From Kocuria rosea (GTDB taxonomy: Bacteria > Actinomycetota > Actinomycetes > Actinomycetales > Micrococcaceae), in assembly GCF_023715525.1 (NCBI RefSeq), contig NZ_JAMBOG010000009.1, forward strand, positions 1 through 64,000: a stretch of DNA of 64,000 bases, read 5' to 3'. The notes beneath the pieces were generated by a model that was not told the origin of the DNA, searched no databases, and saw only the letters and a program-made list of their open reading frames with translations. Numbering within the stretch: position 1 is the first letter of the stretch; each line of letters starts with the position of its first letter. The position numbers were made by a program, and so were the translations under genes. Positions 11,779-19,433 of the stretch are shown piece by piece.

Positions 11779-12171
11779 CTACTCGGCGGATCCGGCGCGG
11801 ATGGCGAAGCGCGCGCCCGGGGCCGGCAGGTCCAGAGTGCCGTGGGCGTGGATGGCCCCGGGGAGCAGCTTGACGTTCTCCGCGGGGTCCAGGTAGACCA
11901 CCACGTGCCCCAGCTCCTGCAGGTTGGAGGCAGCCAGGTCGCCCACCCTGGTGATGCGGACGCTGCTGTCGCCGAGCTGCACGACGTCCCCGGGCTGGGG
12001 CGCGCGGGTGGCGGGCACCGTGGGCCTGTGCACCACGCTCACCTCCGCCAGCGCGGCGGGGCAGGGATCGGCGAAGAAGATCAGCACGCCGCCCTCCACC
12101 ATCGACGCGGCCTCCTCGCCCACGCTGCTGACTTCGCTGTCGTAGATCACGGCCTCGGTCTGCGCGGTCAT
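11779..12171 (-). CDS. srlB: PTS glucitol/sorbitol-type EIIA component
   Basis: A 130-residue EIIA of the glucitol family that carries phosphate from HPr to EIIB. The N-terminus (EAVIYDSEVSSVGEEAAS) and the central FADPCPAALAEVSVVHRP region fit the family. ELGHVVVYLDP toward the C-terminus is conserved. ATG 12171 follows the srlE stop by 56 bases. As usual for this family, EIIA is separate from the membrane subunits. The true substrate need not be sorbitol. Confidence 0.85.
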   Translation of the reverse strand: MTAQTEAVIYDSEVSSVGEEAASMVEGGVLIFFADPCPAALAEVSVVHRPTVPATRAPQPGDVVQLGDSSVRITRVGDLAASNLQELGHVVVYLDPAENVKLLPGAIHAHGTLDLPAPGARFAIRAGSAE

Positions 12172-12227
12172 CTCGTTGCTCCTTGCGTCGTTCGTGGTTC
12201 GGATCGGATCCATCGGTGTCGTCCCTC

Positions 12228-13307
12228 TCAGACCAGCAGGAAGCTGGCGGCCCAGGCGATGAGCACGGCCAGCGGGGAGGTGATCATGCGGGAGAACAGC
12301 ACCGCCGGCGTGCCCACCGCCACGGTCTCGGGCTTGGCCTCGCCCAGCGACAGCCCCACGGGGACGAAGTCGCACCCGACCTGGCCGTTGATGGCGAACA
12401 GGGTCGGCAGGGCGTACTGCACGGGCAGGGCGCCCTGGGCGATCTGGGTGCCCATGAGCACGCCCACCACCTGGGCGATGGCCGCCCCGGGCCCCAGGAT
12501 CGGCGAGAGGATCGGGATCGCCGTGATGAACCCCAGCAGGATGAGGCCCAGCGGGTTGCTGGCCAGGGGCTGCACGCCCCGGGCGATCCACTCGGACACA
12601 CCCGTGTAGGTGACGATGCCGATCAGGAGGCTGACGTAGACCATGAACGGGAGGATGGTCTGGATGGTCAGCGTCACCGCCTGGCGGCCCGCCGAGAGCA
12701 GCGTGTTGATGAAGTAGCCGATGGCGGAGCCGAAGCTGACGACGAAGCGTGAGAACGCGCCCCCGCCCTTGCTCCCGCCCATGGCCTCAGCGGTCTGCGC
12801 CAGGCGCTCCTTGGCCGGAGGACGGGCGAAGGGGGTCGACGCCGCCGTGGGCTGTCCCGCGTCGACCGGAGGAACGGCGGTGGCCGGCTGCTCGCCGTCC
12901 GCGGGCTGGACCTGGTCCACACCGACGGCCGACACGAACAGGTCCTCGGTGATGAACTGCGCCAGGGGCCCGGAGGGCTCGCCCGGATAGACGTCGACCG
13001 TGGCGATCTTCTTGCGCGGATAGACACCGATCCTCGCGGTGCCGCCGCAGTTGATCACGGCCGCGAGCACCGACTCGTCCGGGACGGTGGTCGTGAAGCC
13101 GTCCACGGCCTCGGCCCCGGTCAGCTCCGCGATCCGCGCGGCGACCGGGTGGATGCCCCCGCCGGTCACGGACAGCACGATGTTCTTCTCCGGGGTGGGC
13201 GTCAGGTGCAGGCCCTTGCCCCAGCCGGCGCCGCCGCGGTTGACGGTCACGGACCGGTACTGGGTGCTCTCGTCGCTGCGCTGGGCAGCGTTGCTGTTCT
13301 CGCTCAT
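12228..13307 (-). CDS. srlE: PTS glucitol/sorbitol-type EIIBC component
   Basis: A 359-residue protein. The N-terminal EIIB domain (about 15-125) contains the probable phosphocysteine in VINCGGTARIGVYP. A Pro/Ala linker (about 130-170) follows, then a membrane EIIC2 domain (about 185-359) with FMVYVSLLIGIVTY, ILLGFITAIPILSPILGPG and the conserved NGQVGCDFVPVGLSLGEA. It phosphorylates the polyol during uptake together with SrlA. ATG 13307 lies two bases after the srlA stop. Confidence 0.9.
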   Translation of the reverse strand: MSENSNAAQRSDESTQYRSVTVNRGGAGWGKGLHLTPTPEKNIVLSVTGGGIHPVAARIAELTGAEAVDGFTTTVPDESVLAAVINCGGTARIGVYPRKKIATVDVYPGEPSGPLAQFITEDLFVSAVGVDQVQPADGEQPATAVPPVDAGQPTAASTPFARPPAKERLAQTAEAMGGSKGGGAFSRFVVSFGSAIGYFINTLLSAGRQAVTLTIQTILPFMVYVSLLIGIVTYTGVSEWIARGVQPLASNPLGLILLGFITAIPILSPILGPGAAIAQVVGVLMGTQIAQGALPVQYALPTLFAINGQVGCDFVPVGLSLGEAKPETVAVGTPAVLFSRMITSPLAVLIAWAASFLLV

Positions 13308-13309
13308 GC

Positions 13310-13975
13310 CTAGGCCTCCTTCACGGCCGCAGTGACGCCGGGCTTGCTGGCGGCGAAGTGGCGGTCGAACTCGTCGAACAGTTCCGACCTGCCGGTGCGC
13401 CGGATCATCAGGCGGGTGATCCACTCGGTGACCATGCCGCGGATGAAGATCACGACGATGCCGACCAGGAAGTAGAGCAGCGCCAGGCGGGCGTAGGAGG
13501 CCTCGCTGGCCTGCAGGACGCCCGAGGCCACACCGGTCCAGACGAAGAGCTCCCCCGCGTTGGCGTGCGGGAAGAAGGACGTGACCGGGTGCACGAAGGA
13601 GACGGCCGAGTCGTAGAAGGCGGGCTTCTGCCGCTCGGGCAGGAACTTCGCGAAGGAGTAGCACATCGGGTTGGTCAGGATGATCACGGCGAGGATCGGC
13701 ATGACCGTGTACCGCGTGATGGCGTACTTGCCGGAGCGCTGGATCGCTCGGTCCATGCGCTCCTCCCCCACCCAGGTGGTGATGGCGTACATCGTCGTCA
13801 GCAGCACCAGCAGGGTCGGGAGGATCCCGGTGACGAGGCTCATGAAGGTCTCGCCGGCCTCGTTGAAGAGCCCGATGAAGTTCGTGGCCGCCCAGTCCAG
13901 GGCCCCGAGCACGGGGTTGTCCTGACCGGGCGGTGGAGCGATGGGTTGCGTTGTAGCCAGGAGCTGTGTGATCAC
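13310..13975 (-). CDS. srlA: PTS glucitol/sorbitol-type EIIC component
   Basis: A 221-residue membrane subunit. Family segments include LPTLLVLLTTMYAITTWVG, the TNPMCYSFAKFLPERQKPAF loop, and HPVTSFFPHANAGELFVWTG. GTG 13975 has AGGAG five bases upstream, which sets the start. It is the first gene of the polyol operon, and a 46-base inverted repeat lies 67 bases upstream, suggesting direct control by the nearby SorC-type regulator. Confidence 0.9.
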   Translation of the reverse strand: MITQLLATTQPIAPPPGQDNPVLGALDWAATNFIGLFNEAGETFMSLVTGILPTLLVLLTTMYAITTWVGEERMDRAIQRSGKYAITRYTVMPILAVIILTNPMCYSFAKFLPERQKPAFYDSAVSFVHPVTSFFPHANAGELFVWTGVASGVLQASEASYARLALLYFLVGIVVIFIRGMVTEWITRLMIRRTGRSELFDEFDRHFAASKPGVTAAVKEA

Positions 13976-14041
13976 GGCGACTCCTCTGCTCGTGGCCTTC
14001 CGGCCGGTTGGATGGGAGCGTGCTCGGCGCTCAGAGAGTCC

Positions 14042-14087
14042 TCACATGCACATATGTGATTAACTATCATCCCATATGTGCATGTGA
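14042..14087. promoter_or_regulatory. Palindromic operator in front of the polyol PTS operon
   Basis: Two perfect 15-base arms, TCACATGCACATATG at 14042-14056 and its reverse complement at 14073-14087, flank a 16-base centre. Within the left arm CACATATGTG (14049-14058) is itself a palindrome. The block is far more AT-rich than its surroundings and sits just upstream of srlA. SorC-family proteins bind such repeats as tetramers, so the regulator at 16132-17079 is the natural candidate. Confidence 0.75.
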
Positions 14088-14225
14088 TCCATCTAACACG
14101 ATCCCCCGAACGGTGACAAGAGAGGGGCGAGTTGTTACCGCGGCCCCGGACGGCAGCAGATCCCCACGCGCCCCGTCCTGGCGCCTTCCACTGCGGCCGG
14201 GATCCCCGTTCCCGGCCGGCAGGCC

Positions 14226-15494
14226 TCAGGCCTCCGGGTCCCGGGAGCCGGTTCCCGTCGTCCTGAGGGCGAACGTGAGTCCGAAACCGACCAGGTAGAG
14301 GGCTGCGATGATCCACACGGTGGCCTCGATGCCGATCGGGGTGACGAGGCCGGCGACGACGGGCCCGAGGAACCGGCTCAGGCCGGCCCCCAGGTTGAGC
14401 ACGGCCACCGCGGCCGCCCTGTGGCCGGGAGCCAGGAGCGGGACGATCGCCGAGAGCGGGACGAACATCCCCAGGGCCAGGCCGTAGAGCACGGCCACCG
14501 CCACGGTGGGGCCGAGGCGGGGGCCCAGCAGGGTGGGCACGTAGTACAGGCCCAGCACGGTGGCGAAGCAGCCGACCCCCCCGGCCCAGGCCACGACCCG
14601 GACGCGCCCGAGCCAGTCGGCGAGATATCCGGAGAGCAGGTTCGCGGCGACGTTGGCGGCGGACATCGTGCCCCAGACGACCTGCCACTGGGCGGTCCCG
14701 AAGCCGACGTCGCGGACCATGTAGGTCGTCAGGAACACCACGAAGGCGTAGAAGGACAGCGTGTTGATCAGGCGCACGATCCCGCCGAGGCCGACCCGGG
14801 GGTGGGAACCGACGACGGCGACGCCGCTGACCAGGCCTCGGAGGCTGCCACCGACGGTGACGGGGGCGGCCTGGGGGTCGCGCAGCAGGAAGAGGATCAT
14901 CAGCCCGCCCACGCCCACGAAGGCCAGCGACAGCCACAGGGTGGCCAGCTCGCCGATGAGGGGGATGGCGGCCCCGGCGAGGTAGGAGCCGATGACGCCG
15001 TGGCCCAGGGTGGAGAAGAACCAGTACCACCCCACGGCCCGGCCCATCATCGCGGCCGGGGTGCCCATGGTCACCCACACCAGGAATCCGTAGGCGAACA
15101 TCGCATGCCCCAGCCCGCGGACGGCGAAGGCGATGAGCATGACGGTGAAGTTCCGCTGCACCAGGCCTGCCCCCAGGAAGACGGTCTCGGAGGCGCACCA
15201 GATCCCGAACCCGACCAGCACGACGCGCCTGGGTCCCCAGGCCTCGGCCAGGGCGCCGCTGAGCCAGGCCGCCGTGGCGACGACGACGCCGTAGGCGGCC
15301 CGCAGCGTCGCGACATCGCCCCTCGAGAAGCCCACGGCGTCCAGGTACGGGGACAGGAAGCCGGTCTCGATGCCGTCGCCGACCATGAAGACGGCCAGCG
15401 CCACGAATCCCCAGGCGATCGGCCGGGAGATGCCCTGAAGCCGCAGCAGGCGCGCGACCCGCCCCTCCGCGGCGGGCGGATCGCTGGGGACCAT
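14226..15494 (-). CDS. MFS polyol permease, RbtT/DalT/CsbX type
   Basis: A 422-residue transporter with about 12 predicted membrane segments. The N-terminal region (FMVGDGIETGFLSPYLDAVG and SGALAEAWGPRRVVLVG) resembles the polyol-porter subgroup that includes the ribitol and arabitol permeases. It probably imports an unphosphorylated sugar alcohol by proton symport, in parallel with the PTS. ATG 15494 is chosen because the hydrophobic region starts about 30 residues later. It is separated from srlA by the operator region and may be transcribed separately. Confidence 0.82.
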   Translation of the reverse strand: MVPSDPPAAEGRVARLLRLQGISRPIAWGFVALAVFMVGDGIETGFLSPYLDAVGFSRGDVATLRAAYGVVVATAAWLSGALAEAWGPRRVVLVGFGIWCASETVFLGAGLVQRNFTVMLIAFAVRGLGHAMFAYGFLVWVTMGTPAAMMGRAVGWYWFFSTLGHGVIGSYLAGAAIPLIGELATLWLSLAFVGVGGLMILFLLRDPQAAPVTVGGSLRGLVSGVAVVGSHPRVGLGGIVRLINTLSFYAFVVFLTTYMVRDVGFGTAQWQVVWGTMSAANVAANLLSGYLADWLGRVRVVAWAGGVGCFATVLGLYYVPTLLGPRLGPTVAVAVLYGLALGMFVPLSAIVPLLAPGHRAAAVAVLNLGAGLSRFLGPVVAGLVTPIGIEATVWIIAALYLVGFGLTFALRTTGTGSRDPEA

Positions 15495-15669
15495 GCCGGC
15501 TCCTCGTCGAGTGGGGTCACGAGGGAGAACACTGCTGGGGCCGTCGGCGCACCCGGTCAGGAGGCCGGTCGCAGGCGGCTGGCCGGTGAGCGGACTCCGC
15601 GTGCGCCGTGACGCCTGCCAGTGTCGTCGTGCTCCCGCCACGGGGCAAGAGCCCTCGCCCGCCTGGGCG

Positions 15670-15915
15670 GCCGGGCAGGACACCGTGGCGGTGGTCGGCC
15701 ACGGCACGGCCATCCGCTGCTGGAGCGCCCGGCGGGCGGACAACCTCGACGCCGCCACCCTGGAACGGCGCCCGCTGGAGAACACCGGCGTGGCGGCCCT
15801 CCAGGCCACCCCCCAGGGCGCACGCCCCTGGACGTGCCGCACCTGGATGGGCGCACCCCCCAGTAGCATCGGCACCCACGCCCCGGCCGAGCCCGCCGGC
15901 GCACCGCTCGCCTGA
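15670..15915 (+). pseudogene. C-terminal remnant of a histidine-phosphatase (phosphoglycerate mutase-like) gene
   Basis: The frame reads DTVAVVGHGTAIRCWSARRA followed by a RRPLENTGVAAL segment. This is the end of a histidine-phosphatase domain, with the second catalytic His in VGHG and the closing PLxNTGV motif. The N-terminal half with the RHG motif is absent, and the upstream reading frame encodes unrelated low-complexity sequence. The remnant suggests a gene lost during rearrangement at this insertion site. Confidence 0.6.
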
Positions 15916-15965
15916 GCCCCCGCCGCAGCCCCCGCCGCCGCGGGGGCCCCGGAATGCGGCCGTTG

Positions 15966-15971
15966 TACACT
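15966..15971 (+). promoter_or_regulatory. Probable -10 box for the SorC regulator gene
   Basis: TACACT ends six bases before an ATG at 15978, which opens a 56-codon frame ending at 16148, inside sorC. Either the frame is translated as a leader overlapping sorC, or transcription from here gives sorC a 5' untranslated region of about 150 bases. Confidence 0.4.
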
Positions 15972-16131
15972 TCACGCATGGAGGCCGGGGCGTTGAGGGG
16001 AACAGGACACGACCGGCCACTCCCCCGGGGCATCGGCTCCCCGCGGTGGCGCCTCGCCGAACCGGTCCGTGCGGCCGCCGCGCTCCCGGACGTGCCGATG
16101 CGATCCCGCCGACTTCCCAGTGGAGCAGTGC

Positions 16132-17079
16132 ATGCCGGCACCCCGTGAATCAGCCATGCTCGCTCGTGCCGCACGCATGTACTACCTGGAGAACCGGCCC
16201 CAGAGCGACATCGCCCGGGCGCTGGGCGTCAGCCGGTCCAACGTCTCCCGCATCCTCACCGCCGCGCGGGAGGCCGGGATCGTGGAGATCCGGATCCACG
16301 AGCCGGCGGTGCGGGGTCACGAGCTGGAGGACGCGCTCCAGGCCGAGTTCGGCCTGAGGGCCTGCCTGGTGGCGGTGGACGGCGTGCACCGGACGCCCCT
16401 GGACGCCGTGGGCTCGGTCGGGGCCGCCTGGCTGCAGGACAACCTCGCAGATGCCCGCCGGGTCGCGCTGTCCTGGGGACGGACCGTGCAGTCGCTGGTA
16501 ACGAACCTCCAGGACGGGTCACCGCACCCCGACCTGGAGGTCCTCCCCCTGGTGGGCGGGTTCTCCACCGTGGACGCGAGCCAGAACCCCAACGCCGTGG
16601 CCCGCGGCCTGGCCACGAAGCTGGGCGCGCACTACCGCCCCCTCCTGGCCCCGGCCGTGGTGCGGTCGGCGCAGGTGCGGGACGCGCTGCTCGGCGAACC
16701 GTCGATCAGCCAGGTGCTAGACGACGCCGGCAAGGCCGACATCGCCATCATCGGCATCGGCAGCGTCCACCACGGCTCCACCGCCGCCATCGTCGAGGCC
16801 ATGGAGTTCACCGCCGCGGAGGCCGAGAGCTTCGAGAGCTCCCCCGTCGTGGGGGACGCCTGCACCCGGTTCTTCGACGCCGAGGGCCGCCTGGTGAGCT
16901 CCCCGGCGGACAGCCGGGTCATCGGCATCGACCTGGACACCCTGAGGTCCATCCCCACGGTCGTCGCCCTGGCCGAAGGCGCCCAGAAGGTCCGGGCGGT
17001 GCACGGCGCCCTGCGCGGCGGCCTGATCGACGTCCTCGTGGTGGACGCCGAGCTCGGCGAGGGCCTGCTGCAGGTGTAG
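16132..17079 (+). CDS. SorC-family (sugar-binding) transcriptional regulator
   Basis: A 315-residue regulator with an N-terminal helix-turn-helix (about 15-55: ARMYYLENRPQSDIARALGV then SRSNVSRIL) and a C-terminal sugar-phosphate-sensing domain (about 60-315) with LSWGRTVQSLV, PLVGGF and IGIGSVHHGS. ATG 16132 is chosen because GGAG lies six bases upstream; a longer reading from 16069 lacks a site. It faces the polyol genes across the permease and is the obvious regulator of srlA. The effector is probably a phosphorylated polyol or pathway intermediate. Its stop is three bases from the convergent ispD-like gene. Confidence 0.88.
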   Translation: MPAPRESAMLARAARMYYLENRPQSDIARALGVSRSNVSRILTAAREAGIVEIRIHEPAVRGHELEDALQAEFGLRACLVAVDGVHRTPLDAVGSVGAAWLQDNLADARRVALSWGRTVQSLVTNLQDGSPHPDLEVLPLVGGFSTVDASQNPNAVARGLATKLGAHYRPLLAPAVVRSAQVRDALLGEPSISQVLDDAGKADIAIIGIGSVHHGSTAAIVEAMEFTAAEAESFESSPVVGDACTRFFDAEGRLVSSPADSRVIGIDLDTLRSIPTVVALAEGAQKVRAVHGALRGGLIDVLVVDAELGEGLLQV

Positions 17080-17082
17080 CGC

Positions 17083-17889
17083 TCAGAGCTTCCGGAAGGC
17101 GGCGCTGCCCTCGTGGAAGATCTCCGCGCGGATCACGTCCACCAGGGCGATCATGGGAATCGCCTGCATCTCCCCGGGGAGCACCGTCACCTCGCCGCCC
17201 ATGCGGTCCGCGATCCCGTGGGCCAGCGTGACGAACGCCTTGCGCACCGACGTCTCCCCGCTCTTCGGGTCCTCGGTGCGGACGGGCGGCAGGCCCTCGA
17301 CATGCCCCAGCGCCTCGGCGGAGAAGCCCCAGGGGCTCTGCAGGACTCTCACCTGGTCGCGGTCCACGGCGTCGGAGATCAGCCCCGACCCGTCGTCACG
17401 GACCACCTTGATGCTGTCCACCACCGGGATGGCGGGGACCACGACGTCGTGGCCCGACTCCAGGGCCTCCACCACCGACCCGATCAGCCGGGGGCTCGCC
17501 AGGGCGTGGGAGAGCCGGTGGACCACCACGTTGCGGTAGCCGTGCTCCGCGGCCAGCCGGGAGCAGTGGGCCAGCAGCGCTGCGACCTCCGCCCCGGGGC
17601 GGGCGGGCGGCAGCAGGTGCACGCGCGTCCCGCTCAGCGGACCGGTGAGGCACTCGTCGATCTCCGGACGGCTCCGGTCGTCCGTGAGGACCACGACGTC
17701 GGTGACGGAGGGGCATTCGGCCAGGGTGGCGAGGGCGTGCGCGAAGACGCTCCGTCCCCTGAGGGCGGAGGTGGTGAAGGGGCACGCTCCCGGGCGCAGG
17801 CGGGTGAAGGCCGAGGAGCACGGGACGACCGCCAGGGTTCCGCTCAGACCGGGACCTCGTTTCTGCTCGGCGCACTGCAGGTGTCGCAC
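17083..17889 (-). CDS. IspD-like pseudoenzyme next to carD
   Basis: About 268 residues from GTG 17889 (start uncertain). The IspD fold pattern is recognisable, but every active-site motif is altered. The nucleotide-binding loop reads VVPCSSAFTRLRPGACPFTT instead of AAGxGxRxG...K. The HDAARP-type motif reads VVHRLSHALASP, and the TPQxF motif reads LQSPWGF. The frame is open and not low-complexity, so it may still be translated. By position it is the orthologue of the carD-linked ispD of other actinobacteria. A 15-bp hairpin terminator separates it from carD. It may be a decaying gene or a non-catalytic partner. Confidence 0.65.
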   Translation of the reverse strand: MRHLQCAEQKRGPGLSGTLAVVPCSSAFTRLRPGACPFTTSALRGRSVFAHALATLAECPSVTDVVVLTDDRSRPEIDECLTGPLSGTRVHLLPPARPGAEVAALLAHCSRLAAEHGYRNVVVHRLSHALASPRLIGSVVEALESGHDVVVPAIPVVDSIKVVRDDGSGLISDAVDRDQVRVLQSPWGFSAEALGHVEGLPPVRTEDPKSGETSVRKAFVTLAHGIADRMGGEVTVLPGEMQAIPMIALVDVIRAEIFHEGSAAFRKL

Positions 17890-18027
17890 CGCAATGGCAG
17901 GACGTGCGTGGGGGCCTGGCGGCGGGCCGGGGAGGCTCCTGGCCAGGACGACGAGAACCCTAGCACGACCGCACCCGCACGCCCCCGGGGAGCGGCACGC
18001 CCCACGAGCGCCGCGGGTCCACGAGAA

Positions 18028-18062
18028 ACGGCGGACCCGCCCGGGGTGGGCGGGTCCGCCGT
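18028..18062. terminator. Hairpin terminator after carD
   Basis: Perfect 15-base arms (18028-18042 and 18048-18062) enclose a 5-base loop, 38 bases past the carD stop. There is no U-tract, as is common in GC-rich actinobacteria. Confidence 0.75.
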
Positions 18063-18099
18063 CGTCGTGGAGCGCACTGCGTCGCCGGTCACGCGGGGA

Positions 18100-18582
18100 T
18101 CAGGAGGCGAGGATGTCGTCGAGGCGCTTCTCGGCCTCTTCCTCGTCGATCTTCTTGGCCAGCGCCAGCTCGGAGGTGAGGATCTGGCGGGCCTTCGTGA
18201 GCATCCGCTTCTCCCCGGCCGACAGGCCGCGGTCGCGGTCGCGGCGCCACAGGTCGCGCACGACCTCGGCCACCTTGAGGACGTCCCCGGAGGCAAGCTT
18301 CTCGAGGTTGGCCTTGTAGCGGCGGGACCAGTTGCTGGCCTCCTCCGTGTCCTTCGCCTGGAGGACGGAGATGACCTTCTTCAGGCCGTCCTCGTCGACG
18401 ACGTCGCGCACGCCCACCAGATCCACGTTCTCCGCGGGAACCTCGATCACCAGATCGCCCTGGGTCACCTTGAGCTTGAGATACATCTTCTCTTCGCCCT
18501 TGATGGTGCGGGTCTTGATCTCCTCGATGGTCGCCGCACCGTGGTGCGGGTAGACAACCGTCTCGCCAACCTCAAAAACCAT
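18100..18582 (-). CDS. carD: CarD-family RNA polymerase-binding regulator
   Basis: A 160-residue global regulator that binds the RNA polymerase beta subunit and stabilises open complexes, notably at rRNA promoters. The N-terminal Tudor-like domain starts [19 protein letters not shown]. The C-terminal helical domain contains [14 protein letters not shown] and the conserved Trp of [18 protein letters not shown] 18582 has an AGGGG site about nine bases upstream and TAGAAT at 18609-18614 as a probable -10. It is divergent from the LpqE-like lipoprotein gene, as in mycobacteria. Confidence 0.96.
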   Translation of the reverse strand: MVFEVGETVVYPHHGAATIEEIKTRTIKGEEKMYLKLKVTQGDLVIEVPAENVDLVGVRDVVDEDGLKKVISVLQAKDTEEASNWSRRYKANLEKLASGDVLKVAEVVRDLWRRDRDRGLSAGEKRMLTKARQILTSELALAKKIDEEEAEKRLDDILAS

Positions 18583-18608
18583 ATGGAAATACCCCTTTCA
18601 GAACTCCC

Positions 18609-18614
18609 ATTCTA
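18609..18614 (-). promoter_or_regulatory. Probable -10 box of the carD promoter
   Basis: TAGAAT lies 26 bases before the carD start, and a Shine-Dalgarno site lies between them. This is the best TANNNT match in the divergent intergenic region on this strand. Confidence 0.5.
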
Positions 18615-18739
18615 ACATGGTGTAGGGTTCGCCGATCCGGCCGGGAGGGGCCTGCCCGGACCCCGGCGATGCAGACGATCCGTCGGCAGACGGATAGGCT
18701 GGACAGGACACCGTCCTGAGCTCCCGAGGAGTACGCGCC

Positions 18740-19354
18740 GTGAAGATCGCCGCCCGCAAGAAGCTGAAGCGCGCTGGCCTGAGTGCCGCCGCCGTGGCCG
18801 CCCTGTTGTCCGCCACCGGGTGCAGCGCCATCAACCCGGTCGCCACGGCCGACGTCGGGTACGCGCCCGCGGACGGCATCGTCCTCGAGATGAGCACGGT
18901 GCAGCTGACGGACATGCTGATCGTGGCCAAGGACGCCGAGTCCCCGGGCCGCCTGCTCGGCAGCATCAGCAACATCTCGGGAGACCCCGTGACCGTGTCG
19001 GTGAACGCCGGCGGCGCCACCGCGCAGGTCGAGGTCCCCGCCGGTGAGACGTACCTGCTCGAGAACGAGACGCCCGTGATCCTCGACCCGGCCGGCGCCG
19101 ACCCCGGGCGCATGGTCAAGACCGAGTTCAGCGCCTCCGGCGAGTCCGGGACCGAGTCCGTGCCGGTGCTGGACCACACCTTCGAGCGCTACGCCGAGTT
19201 CATCCCGGGCGGCGCGCCCACCACTCCGGCCAACCCGTCCAACACCCCGGCGCTCGTCGAGGGCCAGGTCGGCGAGGGCGGCGGCGAGGAGGCCCCGGAG
19301 AGCCAGGACAACGGCGAGGCCGGTCAGGGCAACGAGGCCGCGGGCGGGCACTGA
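18740..19354 (+). CDS. LpqE-like lipoprotein
   Basis: A 204-residue exported lipoprotein. A Lys/Arg-rich N-terminus and hydrophobic core end in a lipobox LSATGC, with Cys as residue 29. The central region (about 45-145) is beta-rich, and the C-terminal 50 residues are an acidic Gly/Glu/Asn-rich disordered tail. GTG 18740 has GAGGAG upstream. Its position beside and divergent from carD matches lpqE (Rv3584) in M. tuberculosis. No catalytic motif is visible and the function is unknown. Confidence 0.8.
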   Translation: MKIAARKKLKRAGLSAAAVAALLSATGCSAINPVATADVGYAPADGIVLEMSTVQLTDMLIVAKDAESPGRLLGSISNISGDPVTVSVNAGGATAQVEVPAGETYLLENETPVILDPAGADPGRMVKTEFSASGESGTESVPVLDHTFERYAEFIPGGAPTTPANPSNTPALVEGQVGEGGGEEAPESQDNGEAGQGNEAAGGH

Positions 19355-19370
19355 CGCCCGCCGGAGCGCA

Positions 19371-19416
19371 CGGGCGAGGGGCCCGGGGACCGATCGGTCC
19401 CCGGGCCCCTCGCCCG
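19371..19416. terminator. Bidirectional terminator, 46-base perfect palindrome
   Basis: Two 23-base arms meet at a CGATCG centre between the convergent lipoprotein gene and regX3. It is a perfect palindrome without a U-tract and should act on both strands. Confidence 0.8.
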
Positions 19417-19433
19417 TCCGGGGCGCGGGCGGC

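Larger units (their letters stand above)
15495..16131. other. 637-base interval: histidine-phosphatase remnant and sorC leader
   Basis: The interval between the permease and the SorC regulator contains a decayed coding fragment (about 15670-15915, plus strand) and a probable sorC promoter at 15966-15971. No other convincing gene is seen. Confidence 0.7.

Noticed and set aside
11319-13975. Taking the substrate of the PTS to be sorbitol
   Set aside because: The family name comes from the E. coli system. No sorbitol-6-phosphate dehydrogenase is in the cluster, and the downstream enzymes differ.
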